Assembly (NCBI GenBank): GCA_032164245.1
Contig: JAVMKO010000003.1
Location: forward strand, 44,704,890 to 44,768,889
Reading direction: 5' to 3'
Source of the DNA: Sternotherus odoratus
Taxonomy: Eukaryota; Chordata; Testudines; Kinosternidae
Length of the DNA: 64,000 nucleotides
In this document: positions 10,966-22,590 of the stretch, piece by piece
Layout: every line of letters starts with the position of its first letter
Numbering within the stretch: position 1 is the first letter of the stretch
The notes under the pieces: model-generated
The model's input: the letters and a program-made list of their open reading frames with translations, nothing else
The model's database searches: none
Told to the model about the DNA's origin: nothing
Made by a program: the position numbers and the translations under genes

Positions 10966-13900
10966 ATTTCAAATTAATCTCAAAAAGCACCTGGAGCATG
11001 GAGAGATCCTAAAGCAAGCAGAGGAACATGTCCATTGACATGTACAATGGTGCAGCATATACTTCCTTGCATGTCTCACCATCAAGATGAAAGGAAAGGC
11101 AGGTTTTGCCTCCTCCTTCTCCCCATTGGGATTACTAACGCCTCAGGAACCACTAGGAGAAATCAAATCATTGTCTTGCTACTAGTGATGCATTAAGGTA
11201 GATTCACAACTCATTCCTCACCCCCCTCCTCTGCTGTAGGAGTTTGGAATAAATTATTTCATCCCTTGTAGTTTATTAGCCTCCTTATGTCCTTCTGTTT
11301 TGCTGGCTGGAGATTTGGGAATGTGGGGTGGAATTGCTGCAATGATCCCTCTCTCCCAGAAAAAATGGAGGTGCAGCTCTTCCTCTTCTAGCTCCATTTC
11401 AAATTGGAGATGATTCCATGTGACCATGATGGATTCTTAACTTTGTTATGTGGCTGCATAGGACCAGGCCACAGTTTCCCTCAAAATTCTTTAAACTTCT
11501 GTGCACAAGAAGTGTATCATGCTTGAGCAAGATGTTCAGGTACTACACTGCTGGACACAGTACACGTCATGACTAGTACAGTACCACTGCATCGCAGATG
11601 TGTATGTTTAATGCTACATTAGTGTTTCATTTGGTTCTTATAAACAGATCCTTGAGGACTGGATTTAAGGAGCTTTAGTAGAGAAGAAAGGTTTCATCTT
11701 AAAAATAAAACAGATGGTGCCTGCCCATTGTTGTTCTGTGAAGCATTGATGTATGTAAATAAGAAGTTGGGCAGTTTTCTTTTTTTGAATGCCCTTTTCT
11801 GACTTCAGAGACTGTAATCCTCCTTCTCCTCCTCTGTCTGAACAAATCATTCAGCCAAGCCATTTGAGGATGGAGCTGTGGTTAGATGTGTAATTTCCTT
11901 TTACATAATGAATTACTGAAATGCCACTGACGTAAACTGTGGACAGTGATCATTTACAATCTGCTCTGTGGTAAATTTATGCAAACAAATGCCATATTAT
12001 TTCATGATGTGCAGATGTAGATCATATGCAAAAATAATTGGAACCATTTTGAATAAGCATCAGTTGCAACATGGTACATTTGGTTCTGAAAAGGCCCTAT
12101 GAAATTTGTATGTATGCTCTGACATTATACCTTTGGCCTCCCTCATTGGTGCATTATCTGGTATGATCTATACCTGTTAACATGCTGTGCATTCTCTGGC
12201 TAACTTTTTTAATTGGCTGTCAATAGCTGAGTATCACAGGTAGCTCTTTGTCGAATAACCCTTAGATGCAAGGGCAGACCTATGGACAGCAAAGTCAGCA
12301 AATCCCAACACAGCTCTGCTGCTGCTAATGTAAAGAAAGGTCTGGATCCCTTGGGGCTGTATCCCTTTTGTCTCACAAAGTAGAGCTGAGTAGGGAGCAA
12401 ATCAGTCCCCGAGAGATGCTGAAGTTCCTCCACTGCCCCAGGCACAGGGCATTCGTTCCTCCCCATCCAAATGGCAGGGGATGAGGCAGGGGAGCAGGAG
12501 CTACAGGAGCAGTGCAGGATGCTGGTAACATAACAACATAACAAACATCACATAACACAACAGGTCCTCGACCCCTGCCGCAGCTCTGTCTACTCCCTTA
12601 GCATCCACCAAGGCAGTGATGGTGAAATGAGGTCTCACCAGGAGAAGAATCTCAAGCTGGAGCAGCAAGATGACCTGGCTATGGAGAATCTTGGGCTTCC
12701 CACCTTCTTAGTGATAGGTGGAGCAGCAGTAGGTGAGAGAGATTATCTCTTTCCCCCTGCCATCTTCCTTTTCTTCCAGAGATCTGTCCCCTCACCATAG
12801 GGGGAGGGGGAAAAGGAGATTTCTTATTCCCCTAGCTCCAAGTGGAGAGAAGAATGAAAGGAGAAACTCTTCTGAAGGAAACTATGTCATGAGGTAGATA
12901 CAGAGATGAGGTGAAGTAAATTTAGGAGAGGTAAAAAATCAGATGGGAATGGGGGGAGGTGAATGGAGACGCTAGAAGCTCTAGGAGCTTGGAGACAATG
13001 GAAGAGGAAGGGGAAAGAGGAAATAGAGGAAAGTGAGGGTGATGAAATGGAAGAGAATTGACTAATGAAAAGAGGCCGAGTGAAGGAAAGAAACAGAATG
13101 AAGTTCCTTGTGGGAAGGAGGAGGAAGAACAGCTAACGTGAGAGACATGGAAAGACACATTTTAAATTATGTAGAAACTCTGGTGTCATGATATTTCACT
13201 ACATTATAACCACGTTTGATGTTATTGTTGTAGGTCGTGGTTGTGTAGGAGGAAAGAACTCGGGACATGTGGTTTTAGATGTTAGCAATCTGAAAAGAGA
13301 GTCTTTTCAGGGCCCTATGGGGACATGCTAATTATAGTATTATAAAATGTAACTTGTCTGACAAGTTACAGGTAAATATCAGAGAAGCTTATGTTTTCGT
13401 CATAACAATTATTCTGAATTTTAAAATATCTTAAAATTCAGGAAATTGGAAATTAAAATGTCCTGGACCCTCATTTTTTATTTGTTTTTACTTCATTAAA
13501 GAGGTTCCATTCAGGCAAAGTGTAAATGGTGGCATTTATAGAGAGAGAGGTGCTTAGTCTCCATCCTAACTCCCAAATTTCCAGCCATTGTACATATACT
13601 TACAATGCCTGCCTGAAAACAAGAATTCCTTTCAAATTCTCTCTTGGCCCTTTCCCCAATCTTTCTCCTTGATTTGTCCCAGCACCACATGATGATGCAC
13701 TCATGAGAGAAATAGTGTATATGAGAAACTGAATTGCATAAACCTACATTTATCTTAATTTCAGATGAAGTCTGTATTGAAGTAGAAACAACAATTTCCT
13801 CTTACATGAGTTATGAGATGAGCTGTGCGCTTGACCAATGAAGGCTTTGTAAACTTTCACCTAGTTAGCCTGTAATTGCTGGTTTCACATTTGTTTTATG

Positions 13901-16900
13901 TGCAGAAGAATTACGTGATATATTTATAAATCTAGACAAACTATTTTAAGATATATTGGAGGGTGCATGAAGAGGGGTGGCTGAGGGTAACTTCCTCAAA
14001 ACTGATCTCATGTTCCTTCTTTTGATTTTTTTTCCTCTGTAAAATATGATCTGTGATGACTCATAATTTGAGGAAATTGCAACTGTTAGCTGGAATTTTC
14101 CAGACTCTTCTCAATTTAATGATTGCATCACTTCCATTTTTTTGGACCACCTGGTTGGAGCTCCAGGTGTACTTCACACCTCATTAGCTCAAGGACATCA
14201 AAGGGAGATATTGTAAGGTGGAGCAAAAGAGGACTATGACTATAAGAACAAAGGTCAAGACAGAAGACTTGTGTTCTTTTGGACCAGAAAAGACACCCGG
14301 AGAAGCTGGCCCCTTCTGTTTCCTGGCCATCTGTGACTTGAGGAGATGAAGACTACCACTATGGGCTACACAGATGCACCATTCTCAGTACCCAAAAGAT
14401 CCCACTAGTGGGACAGCGCTGACCCAGCTATCACCTCACCTGGTCTGGTGACTGTGGATAAAGCTACCATGGCATGTGTATCAAAACTAGGAGAGCTACA
14501 GTTTCAATCCATAGTTATTTTATTATTATTGAAATATTTTATGATCTGTAGTTTTAAGAAGCTGTTTCAGACTTCTATTATTGTAGAGTGTAAGTGTGTG
14601 GGGGTGGGGTGGGGTGGGGTGTGTGTGTGCATGCTTATAAGCACCCATAAAGCCCCAAGGAAAGATGCCAGAAGTAAACACCCTAAGTGCTAACTCTTTA
14701 AAGATACTCCGAGTTCTCTGTTCTCAGAATAATGAGATGTTATAAAACTATTATATGTATTTAACACTCTTGTTCACTTATCTTTTGCTCACCAGACACT
14801 GAGATTTCCGTTGGAGGCAGGGGAGAACAGCAGTAGTCCTTTTGGTTGGCTTCAACTGTAAATCAGACATAGCCAATCATCTGACTTGTATATTGGATTA
14901 TTTGCCATGGGTAAAAATTCTTTAAGTGGGATATAACCAAATGGACAGCCACCTTCTGCAATTCCTGTTTGTTTCTTAAAAACTGATTACTTGCCATATT
15001 AATTCAATGAACAAAATAATTTGATGATTTAATTGTAGTATCTTAATTTAGTGATGCAGTTTTTACTTTAGTTTTGCTTGTTCATTCATTTAAATAAATA
15101 ATATTGAATCTTTTTGTTCCAATAGGCAGCTTGAGTCAGAACCATTGAGAATCTGAATAAAACAGCTGCTTTATCTAAAAGCCCACTGGGCTCCTTTTAA
15201 ATTAAACCTTTCAGATCTCACATAATGCTGCAGTCCCCACTTTTTGTCAAGATCCATCAAAATCGGTGAGCTCTTTTCCTATTCTAATCTACTTTAACCA
15301 CTGATTAAGCTACACCAAGACCATGGCACTGAGGCCAACACCTTAGTGGCTCAGACAGTTCCCCTAATACATTTATTTTTCTTTGTGGTTGGTAATTTAA
15401 ATATTTAGATTTAGCTTAATGACTTTAAAGAACAGCCTGAGTTTATGTCTATGCTTGTACATTTGAAGATCCTTGGGCTTTTCTCAGGGTCTAAACTTGC
15501 TTTTGTTTCCCACAGCTTATATCTCTTCTTACAAGAGCAACAGCATAAAATGCTGAACCACTCGTATTTTTGGAGAGGTGGTTTGTGACTAGAACTGCCT
15601 GGGTTACGTGCATACAATGTTCTGCCAATATTTTTATTTCTCATAACATCTCTGCATCAGAACATGATGTTGTTAAAAGAAGCACAACAGTAGCATTGCA
15701 CAGAACACCAAATTGCATAGAGCTCTCATTGGTGATACTGATCTATCTACCCGCTGAGCCCTCATCCTCCAGTTTTCATAGAAATTGGCTAAACACCATG
15801 CTATGCAAAAACTGATGAAATTTTACCCTTCAAGCCCCTAATGATTTTTGCTCCTGGGATTGGAGCACAATTAACACATCCAGAAATGTAGGTGTTTAAA
15901 AGTGCCCATGAATATAAGCGGTGTTTGAAATTTATTTATACTTTCTCCACCAGATCATTAGGTGATGGAAAGAGAGAGAGAAATTCTGACCTAAATATCT
16001 TCTTCTTTGAAATGTTTTAAAAAGCTGACCAGTGCATGTTTCCAAGACCATCTCACTGTTGTACCAGCATCAGATGAACTATATCTTTGGTAACTCATAG
16101 ACTCCTGGGGGCAGGAGAGAGAGAGTGCTCAAACAATAATGCAGCAAATGAAATCCAATACAAATAGATTCTTCTGGAGTATTTTAGAACTCTAATAAAG
16201 AGTTGCTATTTTTTGGTGTTTGATTTTGTAAACTGCATTAAAGACTCATTGAAAAACAAAAGGCTTGTAGGCTTTTCAGTGTGCTTGGTACAATTTACAC
16301 TTTATTTGTGCAAAAAGTAATAGTTTAATATTGGTAAGAAAAATTATTTTCATTGGCTTGTATGTTAGGATGGGAACTCTCTGGTTTATTAGTGGATTAC
16401 TATCACTGAATAGAATGAATAGCATAAATAAAGTCCTAAATACAGTGGTCCTGACTTTCTCCCTTATATGGTTTGAATCTGTATTATCTCATCTGAAGTC
16501 ATGTTGGTGTAAACATGGTATAAAGAACAAGAAATCCAGCCCAGATTGAGCCAGTGGTAGCTTTTCAGCAATGTAGTCAATAACCCCATTCAGGATATCA
16601 TGCTCATAACCCAAAATCTACAGCATGCAGTCTCCAGGAGCATTCAACACTTGATAACTGCAATGATGAAGGGTAGCTGTAAGGGACATAATTGTCTTCT
16701 ACCCTGCCCCTTTGAAGTCATTTGCACCAGTGCAAAGTGAGTCCAATCTGGGTATAAACTGCTGCTCAGTTAGAAGCGGTAGCATACATAAGAATCGAAG
16801 GCAGTACAAATAATTCAGCCCAATTCACCCCTGACTTAGATTGGTTTAAATCAGGAGAAAGTCCACTGAAGTCAATGAAATTACTGCTGTAAAATCAGTG

Positions 16901-18089
16901 TAAATGAGAAGAAAATCAGGCCCATTGGATTAGGGACAGGAATTTCTTAGGAAAAATGTTGGATTAATTCTCCTCTCACTTACCCCTGTTTTATACCAGT
17001 GTAGCCTACGAACTTTCAGAACTATTCCTGATTCTTCTCGTGTGAGAAGACATTTCAGGCCCTGTGACTTCTACACAAATTACATGGCTAAGCTTATAAC
17101 TACAGGGCATAATTAAAATTCCTGACAGTTACAATAAAAAAAGTTTTACTTTTAAGAAACCAAATTTAACTATGTGCTTGGAAATTTTATTTCTCTGTTA
17201 CATTTTAGGTCTCAATATCAATAGCTAATAGGTACCAATTAGAGTCCTATAGGTTTTTTTTAAAAAGGGGGCAGCAGGAATAAGCCCACTGTTTTGAACA
17301 ATTCTTCTCCTATTGATGAGACTGCCTCTGTTCCCTATGTCTACAGCTGAGTGCCTGCCAGCTATTGCATTACCAGTATTTAAGGCATTGCTATGTATCG
17401 TGCTTAGAAATACCTTGACTATGATAAATGCTACATGCATTCAAATCCTGTTCCAATTTTTATATCAACGTTAAGGAATCACATTTATAAATTTGTGGGG
17501 TTTGGTCACAGCAGTTGCCATAGAAAGTTTTCTTTCATTTGTTCTCCTTTATCTGTGCCGTAAGATTCTGAGTCATGCTCTATTGTTTGCAGTCATTTTA
17601 CAACAGTATAGAATCAGATCTACGCATATATATTTAATGACTTCAGAAAACCTATATGGTACTATATCAGCAGTTATACAGTGTTGTCTTAGTAAAAAGA
17701 ATCAAATTAATCAGACAACTGGAATACCCATTGATTGTTGTGCTTATAAGTGAAACTATCTCAGTTCCAAATGGCGTGAAACATTTATATGGCAGGGAAA
17801 AAGCCAAATAGAAACTGATGCTAAGGGGCTCTCAAACTGAGCATCTGAATGTATTCAGAGTTCACATGATTTACCTCTAACATATTGCTACTGTTAGGCA
17901 GGAACAGCAGCATCTGCTTACAGAGAAACGTAAAAATAAGCACATATTGGCTGTAGATACTCTATTATTAACTAATTATGGTTCCAATTGAAAACAACCA
18001 GTGCCTACTGAAAAAAAAGGGAACTGACATTTAAGAGATTGTAATGCATTTATAATACAACCAACTGAAGTCTGAAAAGATACCAATCC
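10966..18089. other. Intergenic DNA, few recognisable repeats
   Basis: Seven kilobases with no exon, RNA gene or intact element that I can support. Visible simple sequence: a purine-rich stretch at about 12,740-13,130 and a GGGGT-type run with (GT)n at about 14,600-14,630. Between 16,730 and 16,925 several TGTAAA/GTGTAAATGAG-type phrases look like very old interspersed repeat, but no family can be named. Confidence 0.45.
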
Positions 18090-18402
18090 TGTACATATCT
18101 TAGATTTATAGATTTATCAAGTTTAAGACTAGGAGGGACAAGTTTGACCTTCTCTATAACACTGGCCATTGCATTTCACCCAGTTACATTTGAATTCAGC
18201 CCAATAAATTGTGGTTGGCTAAAACATATCTTCCAGAAAGGCTGATCTGAAAACATCAAGAGAAAGGGAATCTACCATCTCCCTTAGAAGTTTGTTCCAG
18301 TGCTTAACCACCCTCATTATTAAAACCATATGCCTAATTTCTAATTTGAATGACTGGCTTCAACTTCCAGCCATTGGTTCTTGTTTGCCTTTCTCGTTAT
18401 TT
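18090..18402 (-). mobile_element. CR1 LINE 3' segment (minus) of an inverted copy
   Basis: Antisense CR1 3' end. ATAGATTTATCAAGTTTAAG is followed by ACATATCTTCCAGAAAG, GAATCTACCATCTCCCTTAG, GTTCCAGTGCTTAACCACCC and CTTCAACTTCCAGCCATTGG. It covers roughly the last 310 bases of the element. It is joined directly to a plus-strand CR1 segment; see the next entry. Confidence 0.75.
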
Positions 18403-18404
18403 TC

Positions 18405-18950
18405 TCCCTGTGATGGTGGATAATACAAAGATTGGCACCAAGGTAAATAGTGATGAGGACAGGGCAGTGATACAGAGCAATCTGGATCACTTGGTAAGAT
18501 GGTTCCATTCAAACAAAATGTTTTTTAGTACAGGCAAATGCTCCTAGATGTATAACATTGCAAGGAATGCAAGCCGTGCAAGGTATTCAAGCCATACCTA
18601 CATAGTAGGGAATCATATCGTAGAAAACAATGGAAAGGATATGGTGGCCAAGTTCCTGACCATGAGCTCATAGTGCAATGTTGTGACACAAAGGGCTAAT
18701 AAGATCCCTGGATGTATAAACAGGGGGAGTAGTAAGAAAGACTAATAGCAGAATACTGCCTACCGTTCCAATGTCCACATTTTTTTAAAAATGCTGAAAA
18801 ACTGGAGAGTGGCAGAAAGCACCACAGAAATGATTCCAGGGTTGGAAAAAATGCCTTCAAGTGAGATACTTAAAAGAGCTCAACCTGTTTAGTTTATGCA
18901 GAAGAAGACTGAGTGGTGACATGGCTACAGTATATAGGTCTCTTGCCTTT
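18405..18950 (+). mobile_element. CR1 LINE upstream segment (plus) joined to inverted 3' segment
   Basis: Sense CR1 from the catalytic region onward: GATAATACAAAGATTGGCAC, CAGAGCAATCTGGATCACTT, AACAGGGGGAGTAGTAAGA, then AAGAGCTCAACCTGTTTAG and GGTGACATGGCTACAGTATA. It stops only about 50-60 bases, in element coordinates, before the minus-strand segment at 18090-18402 begins. The two pieces therefore look like one element whose 5' half was inverted on insertion. Confidence 0.75.
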
Positions 18951-20664
18951 TCTGAATATTGGTACATTAGCACTCTGTCTTTTGGAATTTCCCTTGGTTT
19001 CATTTTACTTTCAAACAAGGATAAAGGTTTCAGTATCCTACAGAACCCAATTCATGTGACAAGATATTCTTTGGATCATGTTCACAATATCCAAATCTTC
19101 TTCACCATAATATTGGTATCTGTTGTCCCATACTTGGTGTTTGTTACATAAGTTTTCTAAGGGATTTCTCCAGCATTAAAGCCAAGAGATTGAGCATGCG
19201 TGTATCAGGACAGAACTATTACAATGGAAAGAAAACTCACATTAGGAGCTGTATGATGCTTAGAAGTAATGTTGAAAAGGATTTATTGTATGTTAAAGCA
19301 AGGAAAATAGAACAATTAAGACCTTATTATATCAGAGAGCTTTCTTTGTAGCTATTAAATTTCATTAAACTGTTTATGGGGAGGGGTAGCATGGGGAGGG
19401 CATGAATGTGAGTATATGAAGCTTGACATTTCAATCCCAAGTTACACACAAGCATTTTAACATTAAATACAAATATTTGCACAAAAACAAAGGACATTTT
19501 GTGATAAAGCAGCCAGTTGATCTTTGGCAGAGCCTCTTAACTCCTCGGGACTTCAGCCAGCACATATAGTTATCTATCAGGGGGTCTCAGAACAGTGGGT
19601 GATGTTATATATCATATGTACTGCTGTATAACAAGGAACAACTGGCTTTGGTCCATGATACTAATGAAAGGCTAAACTCAAAATTATCTTGCTTTTATTA
19701 GTTGGTATCAGCATCTTACTTTTTTAGCTTTGCTCTTGTATTTAATTACTTACTGGGTGGCACCGTGAGAATACATTTATGTCAGTAGGGACAAGTTAGA
19801 GGAAATGGTTTGCTTAAATTTAACTAAAAACTCAAAATGCAGTATTAACTTACAATTCATCTGATTTTCTGAAAATACATTATGGTGGTCTGAGTCAAAT
19901 GTACCAGGAAATGCTATACCAGAAACAGAGCATGTCTATGGTCCATGTATTGCTGCAGTGCTATTTTGGCTTTGACATAATCAATATTAAATATTTCATT
20001 AAAAAGGTATAAAACTGCACCATGCCCCTAAATATGCAATGATATGGAATTTCTTCCTGACCATAGCTAATAGGAATATCTTATATTCTGAAGCATAAAG
20101 ATTCACAGCCCTTCTAAGTTGCATCATGTCTAGTATACATGTAGAGACGGTTTCATAAATGTCTACCCTATTTTAAAAAATATTAAACTAGTTGCCTTAA
20201 TAGTATTCTGAGGCAGCCAATTCCATGGGTTTGTTATATGCTGCATAAAAATACTTCCTTTCATCCATTTTAAACTTGTTGGCCTACAGTGTCAAATATG
20301 TCTGTTGATCTTGAGAGCCCACTACAAGATACCTTTAGAGCCTATTTCCAGCAAGAGGCTGCTCAATTTGGACACTCAAATACTGACACCCTAAATCAAG
20401 TATCAGTTACAGTAACAAGCAAAAATAACCTAACGTCTTGTTCTCTTTCCTACAAGCTTCAGTGCACTGAGTAGCTATTGTCATCAAGCAGTCCAGAGTT
20501 ATGGCTAGATGTTTTTCTCAAGAGGTTGCAACTCATTTAGGAACTATCAGGAAGCAGGCATATTCTTTCCAATGTGCATCATCTTTCAGGAAATACTTGT
20601 GTCTTCCTGTTCGTTAGAGTGGGAGGTGACATTATCAGGAATTTTGTCTGGCTGTATATTGTAC
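18951..20664. other. Intergenic DNA, possible short CR1 remnant
   Basis: Mostly unrecognised AT-rich sequence. At about 20,195-20,290 the phrases AATTCCATGGGTTTGTTATA and AAAAATACTTCCTTTCATCC look like a small antisense CR1 remnant. No gene is visible. Confidence 0.4.
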
Positions 20665-22160
20665 TCTAAGAAGGTTCAAAGAATCTTGTAGCACCTTATA
20701 GACTAACAGATTTTAGGGATCATGAGCTTTCGTGGGCTAAAACCCACTTCATTAGATGAATGTTGTGGAAATCTCCAGAGACAGGTATAAATATCTAGGC
20801 AAGAAAGCAAGTTAAATTCAATCGGGGGGGGGGGGGGGTGAGGCACACTTCCAGCAGGTGATTTGGAGGTGTGAACGCCCAGAGAGGAGAAACTGCTTTT
20901 GTAATTGGTGAGCCATTCACAGTCAATATTAATTCCAGACCTAATGGTGTCGAATTTGCAGATGAACTGGAGCTTAGCAGTTTCTCTTTGAAGTCTGGTC
21001 TTGAAGTTTTTTTGCTGCAATATGGCTGCCTTTAAATCTGCTATTGTATGTCCAGGCAGGTTGAAGTGCCATTCCTAATAAATGATTTGTGTCCATTTAT
21101 CCTTTTATGTAGGGATTGTCCAGTTTGGCCGATGTACATAGCAGAGGGGCATTGCTGGCACATGATGGCATATATTATATTGTTAGATGTGCAGGTAAAT
21201 GAACCAATGATGGTGTGGCTGATCTGGTTAGGTCGTGTGCTGGTGTCGCTGGTGTAGATATGTGGGCAGAGTTGGCATCGACGTTTGTTGCATGGATTGG
21301 TTCCTGAGTTAGAGTTGCTATGGTGCAATGTGTGGTTGCTGGTGAGAATCTGCTTCAGGTTGTCAGGTTGTCTGTGGGAAAGGACTGGCCTGCCTCCCAA
21401 GGCCTGTGAAAGTGAGGTATCGTTGTCCAGGATGGGTTGTAGATCACTGATGATGTGTTGGAGAGGTTTTAACTGAGGACTGTAGGTGATGGCCAGTGGT
21501 GGTCTGTTGGTTTCTTTCTTGGGTTTGTCTTGCAGCAGAAGGCTTCTGGGTACATGTCTGGCCCCTGTTTATCTGTTTCCTTACTTCCTCATGTGGGTAT
21601 TGCAGTTTTAAGAATGCTTAGTGAAGATCGTGGTCTCTGTCTGAGGGGTTGGAGCAAATGTGGTAGTACCTCAGTGCTTGGCTGTAGACAATGGAGCATG
21701 TAGTGTGTCCTGGATGGAAGCTGGAGGCATGAAGGTAGGCAAAGCGGTCGGTGGGTTTTTGGTGTAAGGTTGTGTTTATGTGACAGTTACTTATTTGTAC
21801 CGTGGTATCGAGGAAGTGGACCTCTTGTGTAGACTGGTCCAGGCTGAGGTTGATGGTGGGGTGGAAGCTCTTGAAATCCTGGTGGAATTCTTCCAGAGTT
21901 TCTTTCCCATGAGTCCAGATGATGAAGATGTCATCAGTGTAGCATAGGTAGAGAAGGGGCATGAGTGGTCGAGAGCTGAGGAAGCGTTGTTCCAGGTCAG
22001 CCATAAATATGTTGGCATATTGTGGGGCCACAGCAGTGCCACTGGTCTGGAGGTATATATTGTCACTAAATTTGAAATAATTGTGCATGAGGATAAAGTC
22101 ACAGAGCTCAGCAACCAGTTGTGCTGTGGCATCATCTGGGAAGGTTGTTCTAAGAAGGTT
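20665..22160 (-). mobile_element. Penelope-like element with RT and GIY-YIG, 12-bp TSD
   Basis: The copy at 20677-22148 lies between identical TCTAAGAAGGTT repeats at 20665-20676 and 22149-22160. Reading on the minus strand, the RT C-terminal half is open from about 22,139 to 21,618. It has APQYANIFMADLE, the catalytic YTDD (about 21,941-21,930) and HFLDTTV. A linker and the GIY-YIG domain follow at 21,400-21,041, with CNKRRCQLCPH, IIYAIMC, YIGQTGQSL and RINGHK. A frameshift at about 21,060 then moves the C-terminus (KNFKTRLQRETA) to 21,020-20,830. The segment before APQYAN looks a few residues short. The N-terminal RT part is missing, so the copy is inactive. Confidence 0.9.
20672..20762 (-). 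ncRNA. Hammerhead-like motif and tail of the PLE at 21 kb
   Basis: On the minus strand: ATCTAATGAAGTGGG, loop TTTTA, GCCCACGAAAGC, then TTAGTCTATAAGGTGCTACA. Stem II (GTGGG/CCCAC) and the GAAA box are intact. The CTGATGA box carries one change (CTAATGA). The tail ends at TTCTTTGAACC, earlier than the other tails in the window, so this is a different subfamily. A 14-base G run at about 20,825-20,838 lies just upstream in the element. Confidence 0.55.
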
Positions 22161-22203
22161 GTTACAACTCTAGCAATCTAAGAAGGTTGTTACAACTCTA
22201 GCA
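22149..22203. repeat. 28-bp tandem duplication at PLE insertion edge
   Basis: TCTAAGAAGGTTGTTACAAC plus the next 8 bases (22149-22176) is repeated almost exactly at 22177-22203. The first 12 bases are also the target-site duplication of the adjacent PLE, so the target word occurs three times in all. Confidence 0.85.
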
Positions 22204-22379
22204 TCATATTAATTTAAATTGGACATAGTTACAAAAACATACTAAGAGGAATCTTGAATTATTATGAAAATGTTTCTGCACATACATTTCATGGCATCCT
22301 GCTTTACCACAAGGCAAGTCATGAAAATTAGCTATAGAATATGCACAAGCTTACTCCTGAGAGTCATTGCACAGAGGAA
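22204..22379. other. Intergenic DNA
   Basis: No feature recognised. Confidence 0.4.
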
Positions 22380-22590
22380 AGTGGTCTAGTAAATGCAGCT
22401 GGAGCCTGGAAGTCAGGATTCTGAGTCTGTTCCAAGCTTTGCCCCTGGCTTATTGTATTACTTGGGCAAGTCACTTTACTTATGCATCTCAGCTGAATTG
22501 TGTGTATATTTAACTACCGCACAGGAGAGATGTGATAACTGAATCACCAATATTTGTAAAATGCTTTGGGATCTTTTGTTTAATCTTTTG
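22380..22590 (+). mobile_element. MIR/CORE-SINE remnant
   Basis: GTGGTCTAGTAAATGCAGCT, GTCAGGATTCTGAGTCTG, then CTTGGGCAAGTCACTTTACT and TTTGTAAAATGCTTTGGGAT follow the layout of a MIR-type SINE: a tRNA-like head, a core, then the GGGCAAGTCACTT landmark. It is old and diverged. Confidence 0.6.
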
